Below, piece by piece: positions 16,333-23,274 of a stretch of DNA of 64,000 nt. The notes under the pieces are model-generated. The model had not been told where the DNA came from, ran no database searches, and saw nothing but the letters and a program-made list of their open reading frames with translations. The stretch lies in contig NZ_BATP01000056.1 of assembly GCF_000739615.1 (NCBI RefSeq), positions 62,001 to 126,000 of the forward strand, in the 5' to 3' direction. Positions within the stretch are counted from its first letter, which is position 1. Each line of letters begins with the position of its first letter. The DNA comes from Haloferula sp. BvORR071 (GTDB lineage: Bacteria; Verrucomicrobiota; Verrucomicrobiia; Verrucomicrobiales; Akkermansiaceae). Both the position numbers and the translations under genes were made by a program.

Positions 16333-16949
16333 CCCGCCCCACGATCAGCATCAACTTCGCCATCTCCGCCGATGGCAAGATCTCCAGCGCGGCCAAGCGT
16401 CCCTCCGGCTGGACCTCCGCCGCCGACAAGGCCCGGCTCAAGCAACTCCGTGAAGGTGCCGATGCCCTCATCGTCGGCCGCGGCACCCTCGAGGCCGACC
16501 GCATGACCATGGCCGCCCCGGCGAATCCCTGGCGCTGCATCGTCTCCCGCAGTGGCCGCCTCGATCCCGCGCACCCGCTCTTCCACAGCCCCGGCGGTCC
16601 CATCCATCTCCTCATCACCGATAGCGAGGCCGAGGCACCCTCCATCCCGGGCATCGCCATCCACCGCGGCAGCTTGGGCGACTTTCTAACAGAACTCTCC
16701 GCCGCCGGCATCCGCCACCTCCATTGCGAAGGGGGAGGGGAGCTCGTCCGCGAACTCGCCACCCAGGACCTCATCGATGAGATCCACCTCACCTGGGCCG
16801 GCCACACCCTCTTCGGCGGCCGCGAGGCACCCACCATCACCGGCATTCCCGCCGACTTCCTACCCGCCTCACGCGGCTACGAGCTCACTCACTTCGAGCC
16901 GCAGCCCGATACCGGCGAGTGCTTCCTCAGCTACCGCCGCGTGCCCTAG
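16329..16949 (+). CDS. RibD C-terminal-type reductase
   Basis: About 206 residues from the ATG at 16329. It matches the RibD_C/dihydrofolate-reductase-like family (PF01872), which reduces a ribosylaminopyrimidine with NADPH in riboflavin synthesis. ISINFAISADGKISS opens the domain, ADALIVGRGTLEADR is the substrate/NADPH loop, and the Gly-rich CEGGGELVREL is the cofactor-binding turn. There is no deaminase domain, and no other rib genes are nearby, so it could be a stand-alone RibD_C homologue with another substrate. The start overlaps the previous stop. Confidence 0.8.
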   Translation: MTRPTISINFAISADGKISSAAKRPSGWTSAADKARLKQLREGADALIVGRGTLEADRMTMAAPANPWRCIVSRSGRLDPAHPLFHSPGGPIHLLITDSEAEAPSIPGIAIHRGSLGDFLTELSAAGIRHLHCEGGGELVRELATQDLIDEIHLTWAGHTLFGGREAPTITGIPADFLPASRGYELTHFEPQPDTGECFLSYRRVP

Positions 16950-16956
16950 CAAGCCT

Positions 16957-16990
16957 AGCGCCCTGTGGAGGGCGGACACTCTTGTCCGCC
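16957..16990 (+). repeat. Dispersed GCGGACA-hairpin repeat, copy 3
   Basis: AGCGCCCTGTGGAGGGCGGA followed by CACTCTTGTCCGCC, starting 8 bp after the RibD-like stop. Together with the inverted copy 4 it forms a large inverted pair across about 60 bp. Confidence 0.75.
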
Positions 16991-17051
16991 TGCGAACGGG
17001 CACACGCCGCCCATTCTGAATCGTTTCCAAGCCAGCGCCACCTCATGCCAC

Positions 17052-17085
17052 AGGCAGACAGAAGTGTCCGCCCTCCGCAGAGACT
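17052..17085 (-). repeat. Dispersed GCGGACA-hairpin repeat, copy 4 (inverted)
   Basis: On the minus strand it reads TCTCTGCGGAGGGCGGACAC followed by TTCTGTCTGCCT. It lies opposite copy 3, so the two could fold together between convergent genes and act as a bidirectional terminator. Confidence 0.75.
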
Positions 17086-17131
17086 GCCACGTGCTTCACA
17101 GATCTGCTCAAACAGGCAGTCGCCAAGAAGC

Positions 17132-17362
17132 TCAGTGCTTCTCCTCGACCTTGTGCTCCGGAGCAGCGTGCTCGCCGCCTTCATGCTTCTCAGCACCTTC
17201 TGCATGCTCGGCGCCTTCGGCGTGCTCGCCACCTGCATGGTGACCGCCGTGGCCGTGCTGCTCGTGAAGCTTCTTCACCTCGTCCCAGGAATGCCGCTCG
17301 CAGGACACAGAGCAAAGGAAAAGCCCGGTAGCAGCGGCAGCGAAGAGCGTGGTCAATTTCAT
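17132..17362 (-). CDS. Small His-rich lipoprotein
   Basis: 76 residues from the ATG at 17362. A lipoprotein signal (MKLTTLFAAAATGLFLCSVSC) has its lipobox Cys in LCSVSC. A short helical segment (HSWDEVKKLHEQHG) is followed by a tail with repeated HAEGAE and many His and Glu residues. Such a tail could bind nickel, zinc or copper at the cell surface. An upstream frame from 17479 exists but is not needed. Function is inferred only from composition. Confidence 0.65.
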   Translation of the reverse strand: MKLTTLFAAAATGLFLCSVSCERHSWDEVKKLHEQHGHGGHHAGGEHAEGAEHAEGAEKHEGGEHAAPEHKVEEKH

Positions 17363-17512
17363 CCCGCCGCCGGATGTAGGTGCATCCCCCCGCAATGGCA
17401 AGCGGCAAGGATTCCCGAAAACAACCAAACGCCCACGCACCGAGGCCGCCATGGCAGCCGGGACTCCGGGATCCACCATCTCCCGTGTATTCCGTGCTTA
17501 GCCTCTGCCATC

Positions 17513-17548
17513 TCCCATTCGCCGCATCCGCCCGATTCGTGGTGCCTC
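17513..17548 (+). repeat. Direct repeat left of the 17597-19312 gene
   Basis: TCCCATTCGCCGCATCCGCC followed by CGATTCGTGGTGCCTC. The same 36 bp with three changes occurs at 19361-19396, in the same orientation, on the other side of the gene. Confidence 0.75.
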
Positions 17549-17596
17549 TCCCCGGTCTTTTCCCGCGGTTCCCTGAAAATCAGCACCATCCGCGGC

Positions 17597-19312
17597 TCAC
17601 TTATCCCTCCCGGGCCGCGCGAATTTCACCTCCCGCTCCTCTCCTTCCGCCAGCTCCGCCCGCCCAAACTGATCGTTCACCAAGCAGCCCGCCATCTGCC
17701 GGAACGCCACCTGGACCTTCCCGACCGGCGCTCCCTCCACCCGGAAACGGCCCTCCCCATCCGTCCAGAACTCCAAGCCATGGAAGGGGTAATCATCCCA
17801 CCCGAATCCTTCCGTCTGGATAAACCCGCGTGCGAACCTCAGCGGCTCCGTCTTCGAATACTGCTCCAGTGCCCGGCCGAAGAGCACTCCCGTGCCCGCC
17901 AGCCGCAGCTCACCCACATCCAGATCCTTATCCGCCTTCACCACTAGCGGCAGCGCCAACGGTGTCGCGTTCTTGCCGCGGACCTTCAGCACGTAAGCTC
18001 CCGGTCGCAGATCCGCGATCACCAGCGGCTCCCCGCGCCGCAGCGAGGCTTCCACCAGCGCCAAGCGAAAGCGCGCCCCAAACGGGGCCGGCTTCTCCTC
18101 CCCACGGGCAGCCGCCTCCAAGCGCACTTCGAAAGGCCCCGCAGCCCGCTCCGGCACCACCAGCCGCGCGCTGAGCTTCCGCCCCGCAGGCAGCACGATC
18201 TTCCCACCATTCCAGCCGGAGCCTCCCTCGACCACCACTTGCTCCCAAGGCGCCGCACCCACCGCGCGGATGCCTAGCCAGTAGCGTCCCGATTCCTCGA
18301 TGCTCTTCGGCCGGATCACGAAGCTTCCCGCCGCGTCCTTCACCTGCAGTTCCGTGCAATTGACCGCCGCGGGGCTGTCTCCCGGCCCACATCGCACCAC
18401 GAATTCCGTGACCGGACTACCATCCGCAAAGGCCACCTGCCCGCGCAACTCCGGTAGCGGTGCGAGGCGGATCCAAGCGCCGGCGGACCGGATCGTTTCC
18501 TCGTGGAAGCTTCCCGGCGCATAGCCATCTTTGATCGCGGTCAATCGCCAGAGATTGCCTGGATCCCACTTCTTCAAGCCGCGCAGTACAAAGCTACCAT
18601 CCTCTGCGCTCAGCGTTTCCTTGCCGTTGCCATCCGAGACTTTCGCTCCCGCCAGCGGATCATCATCCGCATCCCGCACGAAGCCGCGCACCGTCTCGCC
18701 AGCCTCCAGCTTCACCTCCACCGCATCGGCGAACTGCTGGCCACGAAGGGGCACATCCTTCACCGCGAAGTCCGCATGCTCCACCCTGAAGCTCACCTTT
18801 GCCACATCCGAAACTCCCGGCAGCTCGAAGCGGCCCTCCGCATCTGTTAGATGCACCCGCTTCTCATCCGGCACGTAGGTCGGGATCATCAGCTTCATCG
18901 CCATCACCTTCGCGCCTACTACCGGCTTGCCGTCCGCTGCGGAGATCACTTGTCCCCGCACCGTCACCCCGCGGGGAATCGTTCCCGTCACCGTCGCTTC
19001 GCCCGACTTCCGCACCGCCGTGCCGCCGCTGTCATAGCCGGCAATCACCTCGCGGTGATCCAGGCTGAAGGAAATCACACACGCCGCCGGTGCCTGCACC
19101 CGGATGCAGCCATCCTCACTCGGCAATACCTGTCCCTCCGGCGAAGCAAGCCTACCGCCCGCGTGGACCAGTGTGTAGGAATACCCGAAGCGATCGAAGG
19201 GCTTCCCATCCTGGTCTTTCACCTCGATCCGCAGCGGCGTCCAACCCGCCTCCTGCGCTCCGGAATCCGCAATCCCGAGCAGCAACATCAAGAGCAAGCA
19301 GACGGTCCTCAT
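17597..19312 (-). CDS. Secreted protein with carboxypeptidase-regulatory-like domains
   Basis: 571 residues. The signal peptide (MRTVCLLLMLLLGIADSGAQ) is followed by several beta-sandwich modules of the carboxypeptidase regulatory-like type (PF13620). VTVRGQVISAADGKPVVGAKV with ...LTDAEGRFELPGV is one, and VRGFVRDADDDPLAGAKV with ...LSAEDGSFVLRGL is another. Weaker copies continue to about residue 480. The protein has no catalytic domain and is probably an extracellular structural or binding protein. The leading-strand codons include CTA-ACA within a CTAACAG motif near 18844. Confidence 0.8.
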   Translation of the reverse strand: MRTVCLLLMLLLGIADSGAQEAGWTPLRIEVKDQDGKPFDRFGYSYTLVHAGGRLASPEGQVLPSEDGCIRVQAPAACVISFSLDHREVIAGYDSGGTAVRKSGEATVTGTIPRGVTVRGQVISAADGKPVVGAKVMAMKLMIPTYVPDEKRVHLTDAEGRFELPGVSDVAKVSFRVEHADFAVKDVPLRGQQFADAVEVKLEAGETVRGFVRDADDDPLAGAKVSDGNGKETLSAEDGSFVLRGLKKWDPGNLWRLTAIKDGYAPGSFHEETIRSAGAWIRLAPLPELRGQVAFADGSPVTEFVVRCGPGDSPAAVNCTELQVKDAAGSFVIRPKSIEESGRYWLGIRAVGAAPWEQVVVEGGSGWNGGKIVLPAGRKLSARLVVPERAAGPFEVRLEAAARGEEKPAPFGARFRLALVEASLRRGEPLVIADLRPGAYVLKVRGKNATPLALPLVVKADKDLDVGELRLAGTGVLFGRALEQYSKTEPLRFARGFIQTEGFGWDDYPFHGLEFWTDGEGRFRVEGAPVGKVQVAFRQMAGCLVNDQFGRAELAEGEEREVKFARPGRDK

Positions 19313-19360
19313 TCATAGAGGAAAACCACCACCGCCTGCGCTTGTCGCCGACTCACCGGT

Positions 19361-19396
19361 TCCCATTCGTCGGATTCGCCCGATTCGTGGTGCCTC
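19361..19396 (+). repeat. Direct repeat right of the 17597-19312 gene
   Basis: TCCCATTCGTCGGATTCGCC followed by CGATTCGTGGTGCCTC; partner of 17513-17548. The pair brackets one gene and spans about 1.85 kb. Confidence 0.75.
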
Positions 19397-19408
19397 CCTG
19401 CCTTCCTC

Positions 19409-19828
19409 TCACCCTAACCCCACCACGAAAAAGTCCCGGGCCAGCTCGCTGTCGTGCTCCAGCCGCCGCTCCGCCGGAGGGCGGAACCGGCAGCGCGGCA
19501 CCGTCCCTTGGCGGCCGAAGGCCACCTCGAATCCCACATCCCACTGACGCCCACCGGGATTGGCCAGCCCACCGCAAATCAGCCAGCCCTCGGCCCGCCA
19601 CTGATTGGCCCGGCCGCTGACCTCCAGCACGATGAAGCTGTCCACCCACATCGCATCATTCAGCAGCGGATCCCCCGCAGCTCTCAGCACCGGCTCCAGG
19701 AACCTTAGAATGCCGTAATAGGCCCCGCGCAGCTCTCCCGGGATCTCGGAGATCCTCGCAAAACGGGCGCTTTCCCCGAAGCTCTCCTGCAGCGCTGCAA
19801 GTGCCGCATTCGGATCAAGCCTCTCCAC
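19409..19828 (-). CDS. Hypothetical protein downstream of lpxB
   Basis: 139 residues starting at GTG 19828, 23 bp after the lpxB stop on the same strand; GGAG lies about 9 nt upstream of the GTG. Soluble, no signal peptide. Blocks such as VDSFIVLEVSGRANQWRAEG and WDVGFEVAFGRQG suggest a beta-rich fold. No family recognised. The close spacing suggests a transcription unit with lpxB. Confidence 0.6.
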   Translation of the reverse strand: MERLDPNAALAALQESFGESARFARISEIPGELRGAYYGILRFLEPVLRAAGDPLLNDAMWVDSFIVLEVSGRANQWRAEGWLICGGLANPGGRQWDVGFEVAFGRQGTVPRCRFRPPAERRLEHDSELARDFFVVGLG

Positions 19829-19851
19829 TTCGCTCCGAGGTTCGATGTTTC

Positions 19852-20979
19852 CTACTGCCGCACCCAGCGCGCGATGGCTGCCGCGGCGCGGTAGTGGGCT
19901 CCCGGGCCGCCGAGCTTTCCGGCGGTGGCCAGTAGCTTTTCCCGCGTTTCCTCGCGGTGGCTCTCATCGGTCAAAAACTTCAGCAGCGCCTGCTCCACGT
20001 GCAGGGGATCCGCCTCGGACTGGATGAATTCCTCCACCACCTTGCCGCCCGCCAGGATGTTCACCAAGCCGATGTAGTCCAGCTTCACCACCGCCTTCGC
20101 CACCATGTAGGTCGGCCACGCCACCTTGTACACCAGGCAGTAAGGTAGGCCGAAGTAGGCCGCCTCCAGCGTCGCTGTGCCGCTCGCCACCACCCCGCAG
20201 GTCGCCCGCTGCATCAACTCGTGCGCGCCCCCGTCCCGCACCGTCACTGCGAAATCCATCTTCGCCTGCTCCACCAGCTCGCGCATCCGCAAGGTCAGCT
20301 TCGGCGAGGCCCCGCAGCACTCGAATTTCGTCTCCGGCCGCTTGTGGGCCAGGCGCTTGGCCGCCTCCAGCATCATCGGGAAGAGCCGCGCGACCTCGCG
20401 CTCCCGGCTTCCGGGCAGCAAGGCGACCAGATTTTCCTCCCGCGACTCATCGCTCCGCTCCTCCTCCAGCTCATCCACCAGCGGATGCCCGACAAAGGTG
20501 GTCCGCAGTCCCGCGCCCTCGAAGATCGGCTTCTCGAAGGGGAAGAGGCAGAGCATCTCATCCAGCACCTTCGCCATTTTCGGCAGCCGGCCCTTGTTCC
20601 AGGCCCAGACCTGCGGGCTGATGTAGTAAATGATTCTGGTCTCCGGCAGCGCCTCCCGCACCGCCGTGGCAAAGCGCAGGTTGAAGCCGGGGTAGTCGAT
20701 CAGCACTAGGATCTTCGGCTTCAGCGCCTTGATCTCCGCGAGCATCTCCGCGAAGCGTTCCTTGAACCAGCCGTAGCGCTTCAGCACCTCCCAGAGGCCC
20801 ATCACCGCGGCGTCCTCGACCCAGTCCCGCAGTCCCGGGCCTGCCACCTCGCGCATTTCCGGGCCGCCGGCGCCGTGGATTTCCAGCTCAGGGTGAATGT
20901 CCTTCAGCGCCCGCAGCATCCCCGCGCCATGCGTATCGCCGCTTACTTCTCCGGCGATGACATACAGCGAAACGGCCAT
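19852..20979 (-). CDS. lpxB: Lipid-A-disaccharide synthase
   Basis: 375 residues, the normal length for LpxB. This GT19 enzyme joins UDP-2,3-diacylglucosamine and lipid X to form the lipid A disaccharide at the inner face of the cytoplasmic membrane. Diagnostic stretches are IAGEVSGDTHGAGML at the N-terminus, the VLIDYPGFNLRFA strand, YYISPQVWAWNKGR, FVGHPLVDE, LLPGSREREV and the C-terminal ASGTATLEAAYFGLPYCLVY. Its presence shows that the organism makes lipid A. A TAGGGT hexamer lies 9 nt upstream of the ATG, as also seen at hsdM and nadA, but here without a good -35. Confidence 0.97.
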   Translation of the reverse strand: MAVSLYVIAGEVSGDTHGAGMLRALKDIHPELEIHGAGGPEMREVAGPGLRDWVEDAAVMGLWEVLKRYGWFKERFAEMLAEIKALKPKILVLIDYPGFNLRFATAVREALPETRIIYYISPQVWAWNKGRLPKMAKVLDEMLCLFPFEKPIFEGAGLRTTFVGHPLVDELEEERSDESREENLVALLPGSREREVARLFPMMLEAAKRLAHKRPETKFECCGASPKLTLRMRELVEQAKMDFAVTVRDGGAHELMQRATCGVVASGTATLEAAYFGLPYCLVYKVAWPTYMVAKAVVKLDYIGLVNILAGGKVVEEFIQSEADPLHVEQALLKFLTDESHREETREKLLATAGKLGGPGAHYRAAAAIARWVRQ

Positions 20980-21043
20980 GTGCCGCGCACCCTAGGGGCA
21001 AGACCTTCAGGCTGAGAAGTGGGAACTTCCACAAAAAGGCAGA

Positions 21044-21163
21044 GTGCCAGGTGATCCGTGAGCAGTGATCGGTGGAAAAACCAAAATCCCGCGCCACCTT
21101 TCCCTCCTTCCCGGCCTGCTCTTCCTGCCTTTCACGGATCACTGCTCACTGATCACCCGGCAC
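21044..21163. repeat. 27-bp inverted repeat between divergent lpxB and the TPR gene
   Basis: Left arm 21044-21070 (GTGCCAGGTGATCCGTGAGC AGTGATC) and right arm 21137-21163 are inverted copies with two mismatches, separated by 66 nt. It could fold into a long stem, or be a small mobile or REP-like element. It takes up most of the 268-bp divergent intergenic region, so it may affect both promoters. Confidence 0.75.
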
Positions 21164-21247
21164 CTGCCTTTTCCCGCTTGCCGCCCTTGGATTCCCGCTC
21201 CTTAATCCCCGCCCGCCCACAAAACGCGGCACGCACCCGGCTTTCAC

Positions 21248-22174
21248 ATGGCTGAAGATTCCCAAGACCTTTCGACGTCGCGACCGCTCGCGGAAATCTC
21301 GCACGGCCCTTCCGGCTTTGAGGCATTCCTGGACCGGAATACCAAGGGCCTCGTCGTCGCCGCCATCCTCATGGCGCTCGCCGGCGGTGGCGTGATCGTT
21401 TACCGCGGCTTGCAGGAAGCCGCCCGCGAGGAGGCTGGTGCCGATCTCGGCAAGGCCGCCACTGCGGATGAGCTCAAGACGGTGATCACCAAGCATCCGG
21501 ACAGCCCGGCCGCTGGTAGCGCCCGCATGCTGCTCTCCGACAAGCAGTGGGCCGACCAGGATCAGGACGCTGCGATCCAGACCCTGCGCGATTTCCTTAG
21601 CAAGGAGCCGGAGCATCCCGCGATTCCTTCCGCCAAGGCCGCCCTCGCTTCCCGCCTGATCCAGCAGGGCAAGGGCTCCGATGCCGAGTCGCTGCTCAAG
21701 GAGCTGATCGATAGCCCGAAGGCCCGCTACCTGGCCCCCTACGCGCTGCTGGCGCTCGGCGATCTGGCCAAGACGGCCGGCAAGGCCGATGAGGCGGACG
21801 AGTACTACAAGAAGATCCAGGAAGGCTACCCGCAGAGCCCCTTCAACAATTACGCCGGGGTGCACCGCAAGCTGGTGCGCTTCAAGATGCCGACCGAGAT
21901 CGACGCACCGCCGGCGACCACCCCGCCCGGTGCTCCCGGAGCTGGCGCCGGCACCCTTAATATCCCGGGTGCTGACAAGCCGGATGCTCCCCCTCCCGCA
22001 GGGGAGGGCGCTGGCAGCCCGATGCTGGATATCCTGAAGGGCGGCAACCCCGTCCCGGCCGCTCCGGTCGAGGAAGATCCGAAGGACGCACCGAAGCCGC
22101 AGGAAGCACCGCCTGCCCCGCCCGTGGCCCCGCCGCCGGCGGAGTCTCAGCCGCAGCAAGCCCCGCCTCCCTGA
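21248..22174 (+). CDS. Membrane-anchored TPR protein (YfgM-like) with Pro/Ala-rich tail
   Basis: 308 residues. A short cytoplasmic N-terminus is followed by one membrane helix (GLVVAAILMALAGGGVIVYRG) and then TPR-type helix pairs to about residue 190 (DAAIQTLRDFLSKEPEHPAI; YLAPYALLALGDLAKTAGKA). The last ~100 residues are Pro/Ala/Gly-rich and probably disordered. The layout resembles the YfgM/'tetratricopeptide repeat-like' group that works near the Sec translocon, which is an inference. The next gene, a bactofilin, is about 100 bp away with its own promoter. Confidence 0.75.
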   Translation: MAEDSQDLSTSRPLAEISHGPSGFEAFLDRNTKGLVVAAILMALAGGGVIVYRGLQEAAREEAGADLGKAATADELKTVITKHPDSPAAGSARMLLSDKQWADQDQDAAIQTLRDFLSKEPEHPAIPSAKAALASRLIQQGKGSDAESLLKELIDSPKARYLAPYALLALGDLAKTAGKADEADEYYKKIQEGYPQSPFNNYAGVHRKLVRFKMPTEIDAPPATTPPGAPGAGAGTLNIPGADKPDAPPPAGEGAGSPMLDILKGGNPVPAAPVEEDPKDAPKPQEAPPAPPVAPPPAESQPQQAPPP

Positions 22175-22233
22175 GAGGCCCGCGGGGAAGGGGATTCCCC
22201 GCAGAAATGCCCGCCCGTGAGGGGGGAATCCAA

Positions 22234-22262
22234 TTGACTTTCAATCAAACTTTAAGCCTATT
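22234..22262 (+). promoter_or_regulatory. Candidate promoter of the bactofilin gene
   Basis: TTGACT (22234-22239), a 17-nt AT-rich spacer, then CCTATT (22257-22262), 12 nt before the ATG at 22275. The -35 is strong and the -10 weak. Confidence 0.45.
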
Positions 22263-22274
22263 CCACCAGTCGCT

Positions 22275-22922
22275 ATGAGCAATAGTTTCGGATTTCGCAA
22301 GTACACCGGCAACAAGCCGGAAGAGACGCCCGCCGCTCCCACTCCTGCTGCCGCCCCGGCTCCGGCCCCGGCGTATGCCGCTCCTGCTGCCCCGCAGCAG
22401 AGCTACGTGGAGCCTGCCGCCGCCTCCGCACCCGTGACCCCAGCCGCCGCGGCCGCCCCGCAGCGCGCCGTCGGTCCGTCCCGCAACGTCCTGAGCTCGG
22501 ACGTGGAGATCAAGGGCACGGTCAAGTTCACCAATGACCTCGTGGTCGATGGCCGCATCGAGGGCGAGATCCAGTCCGATGGCAACCTGACCGTCGGCGA
22601 GAACGCCCGCCTGAAGGCCGAGATCAAGACCGGCACCGTGGTCGTTTACGGCAAGGTCCACGGCAACATCATCGCCGCTGACAAGGTCGAGCTCAAGGCC
22701 AGCGCCGAAGTCGTCGGCGACATCAAGGCCAAGACCTTGACCATGGAAGCTGGAGCGATCTTCGTCGGTAAGTCCGCAATCGGCACCCCGAGCACTCCGG
22801 CCGGCTCCAGCACGCCCGCTGCCAAGCCCGCCGCCGCTGCTCCTGCCCAGGCCGCCAAGCCCGCCGAGACCAAGAGCGAGCCAAAGGCCGAGCAGCCGAA
22901 CCTGAGCGGGGTGAACCCGTAA
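22275..22922 (+). CDS. Bactofilin
   Basis: 215 residues. A Pro/Ala-rich N-terminus (~75 residues) precedes a bactofilin domain (PF04519) at about residues 75-175: SDVEIKGTVKFTNDLVVDGR, then repeated right-handed beta-helix rungs such as GNLTVGENARLKAEIKTGTV and VHGNIIAADKVELKASAEVV. A second Pro/Ala/Lys-rich tail follows. Bactofilins polymerise into cytoskeletal filaments on the inner membrane and help set cell shape or localise cell-wall enzymes. The terminator at 22954 follows directly. Confidence 0.93.
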   Translation: MSNSFGFRKYTGNKPEETPAAPTPAAAPAPAPAYAAPAAPQQSYVEPAAASAPVTPAAAAAPQRAVGPSRNVLSSDVEIKGTVKFTNDLVVDGRIEGEIQSDGNLTVGENARLKAEIKTGTVVVYGKVHGNIIAADKVELKASAEVVGDIKAKTLTMEAGAIFVGKSAIGTPSTPAGSSTPAAKPAAAAPAQAAKPAETKSEPKAEQPNLSGVNP

Positions 22923-22953
22923 GATTCGGGGCCCGCGACACCTGATTTTTCCC

Positions 22954-22986
22954 AGCCCGCCCCGGTTCGCCGGAGGCGGGCTTTTT
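22954..22986 (+). terminator. Rho-independent terminator after the bactofilin gene
   Basis: AGCCCGCC, a loop with an internal CCGG/CCGG pairing, GGCGGGCT and then TTTT. It marks the end of the left, C-rich part of the window. Confidence 0.85.
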
Positions 22987-23180
22987 CGTGCCCGGAAGGA
23001 AGGGGGGCTTGGGGGTAAAAGGGGGATTTTTGGGGGGAAGTGGAGGGTGCATTGAGGAGAGGGGAGGGTGAGGGCAGGGCTGCTTGGATCGGGCGGTGGG
23101 GGTGGATACGCGTTTCACTTCGAGGGCCGATCTTGGGGGAGCCGGCGGGTGAGGCGTCACGGGCGGAAGTTGGGGTTGCA
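22987..23180 (+). other. Purine-rich, strongly G-skewed intergenic stretch
   Basis: About 190 bp without a credible gene, dominated by G-runs and A on the + strand (GGGGGGCTTGGGGGTAAAAG, GGGGGATTTTTGGGGGGAAG, GGAGAGGGGAGGGTGAGGG). This is the sharpest local change of strand composition in the window. G-runs could form quadruplexes on the + strand. An open frame from 23068 passes through part of it but codes for an implausible Gly/Arg-rich leader to HsdM. Confidence 0.6.
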
Positions 23181-23205
23181 CGCACCTGATTTAGGTTCAG
23201 GTGCG
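23181..23205 (+). promoter_or_regulatory. Perfect 9-bp hairpin/operator upstream of hsdM
   Basis: CGCACCTGA-TTTAGGT-TCAGGTGCG has fully paired arms. It lies 9 bp upstream of the hsdM -35 hexamer and is well placed for a repressor or controller protein. No controller gene is evident nearby. Confidence 0.6.
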
Positions 23206-23214
23206 CCTACCGCG

Positions 23215-23243
23215 TTGACCCTTGGGGTTGGGATTCCTAGGGT
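23215..23243 (+). promoter_or_regulatory. Promoter of the hsd operon
   Basis: TTGACC (23215-23220), a 17-nt spacer, TAGGGT (23238-23243). The predicted start near 23250 gives a leader of about 25 nt before the ATG at 23275. Confidence 0.55.
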
Positions 23244-23274
23244 GCGCGCCTCCCCTCGGGCGACGCATCCCTGC

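Noticed and set aside
23068-23274. N-terminal extension of HsdM to 23068
   Set aside because: The extension crosses the G-rich stretch, the hairpin and the promoter and codes for a Gly/Arg-rich segment absent from the family.
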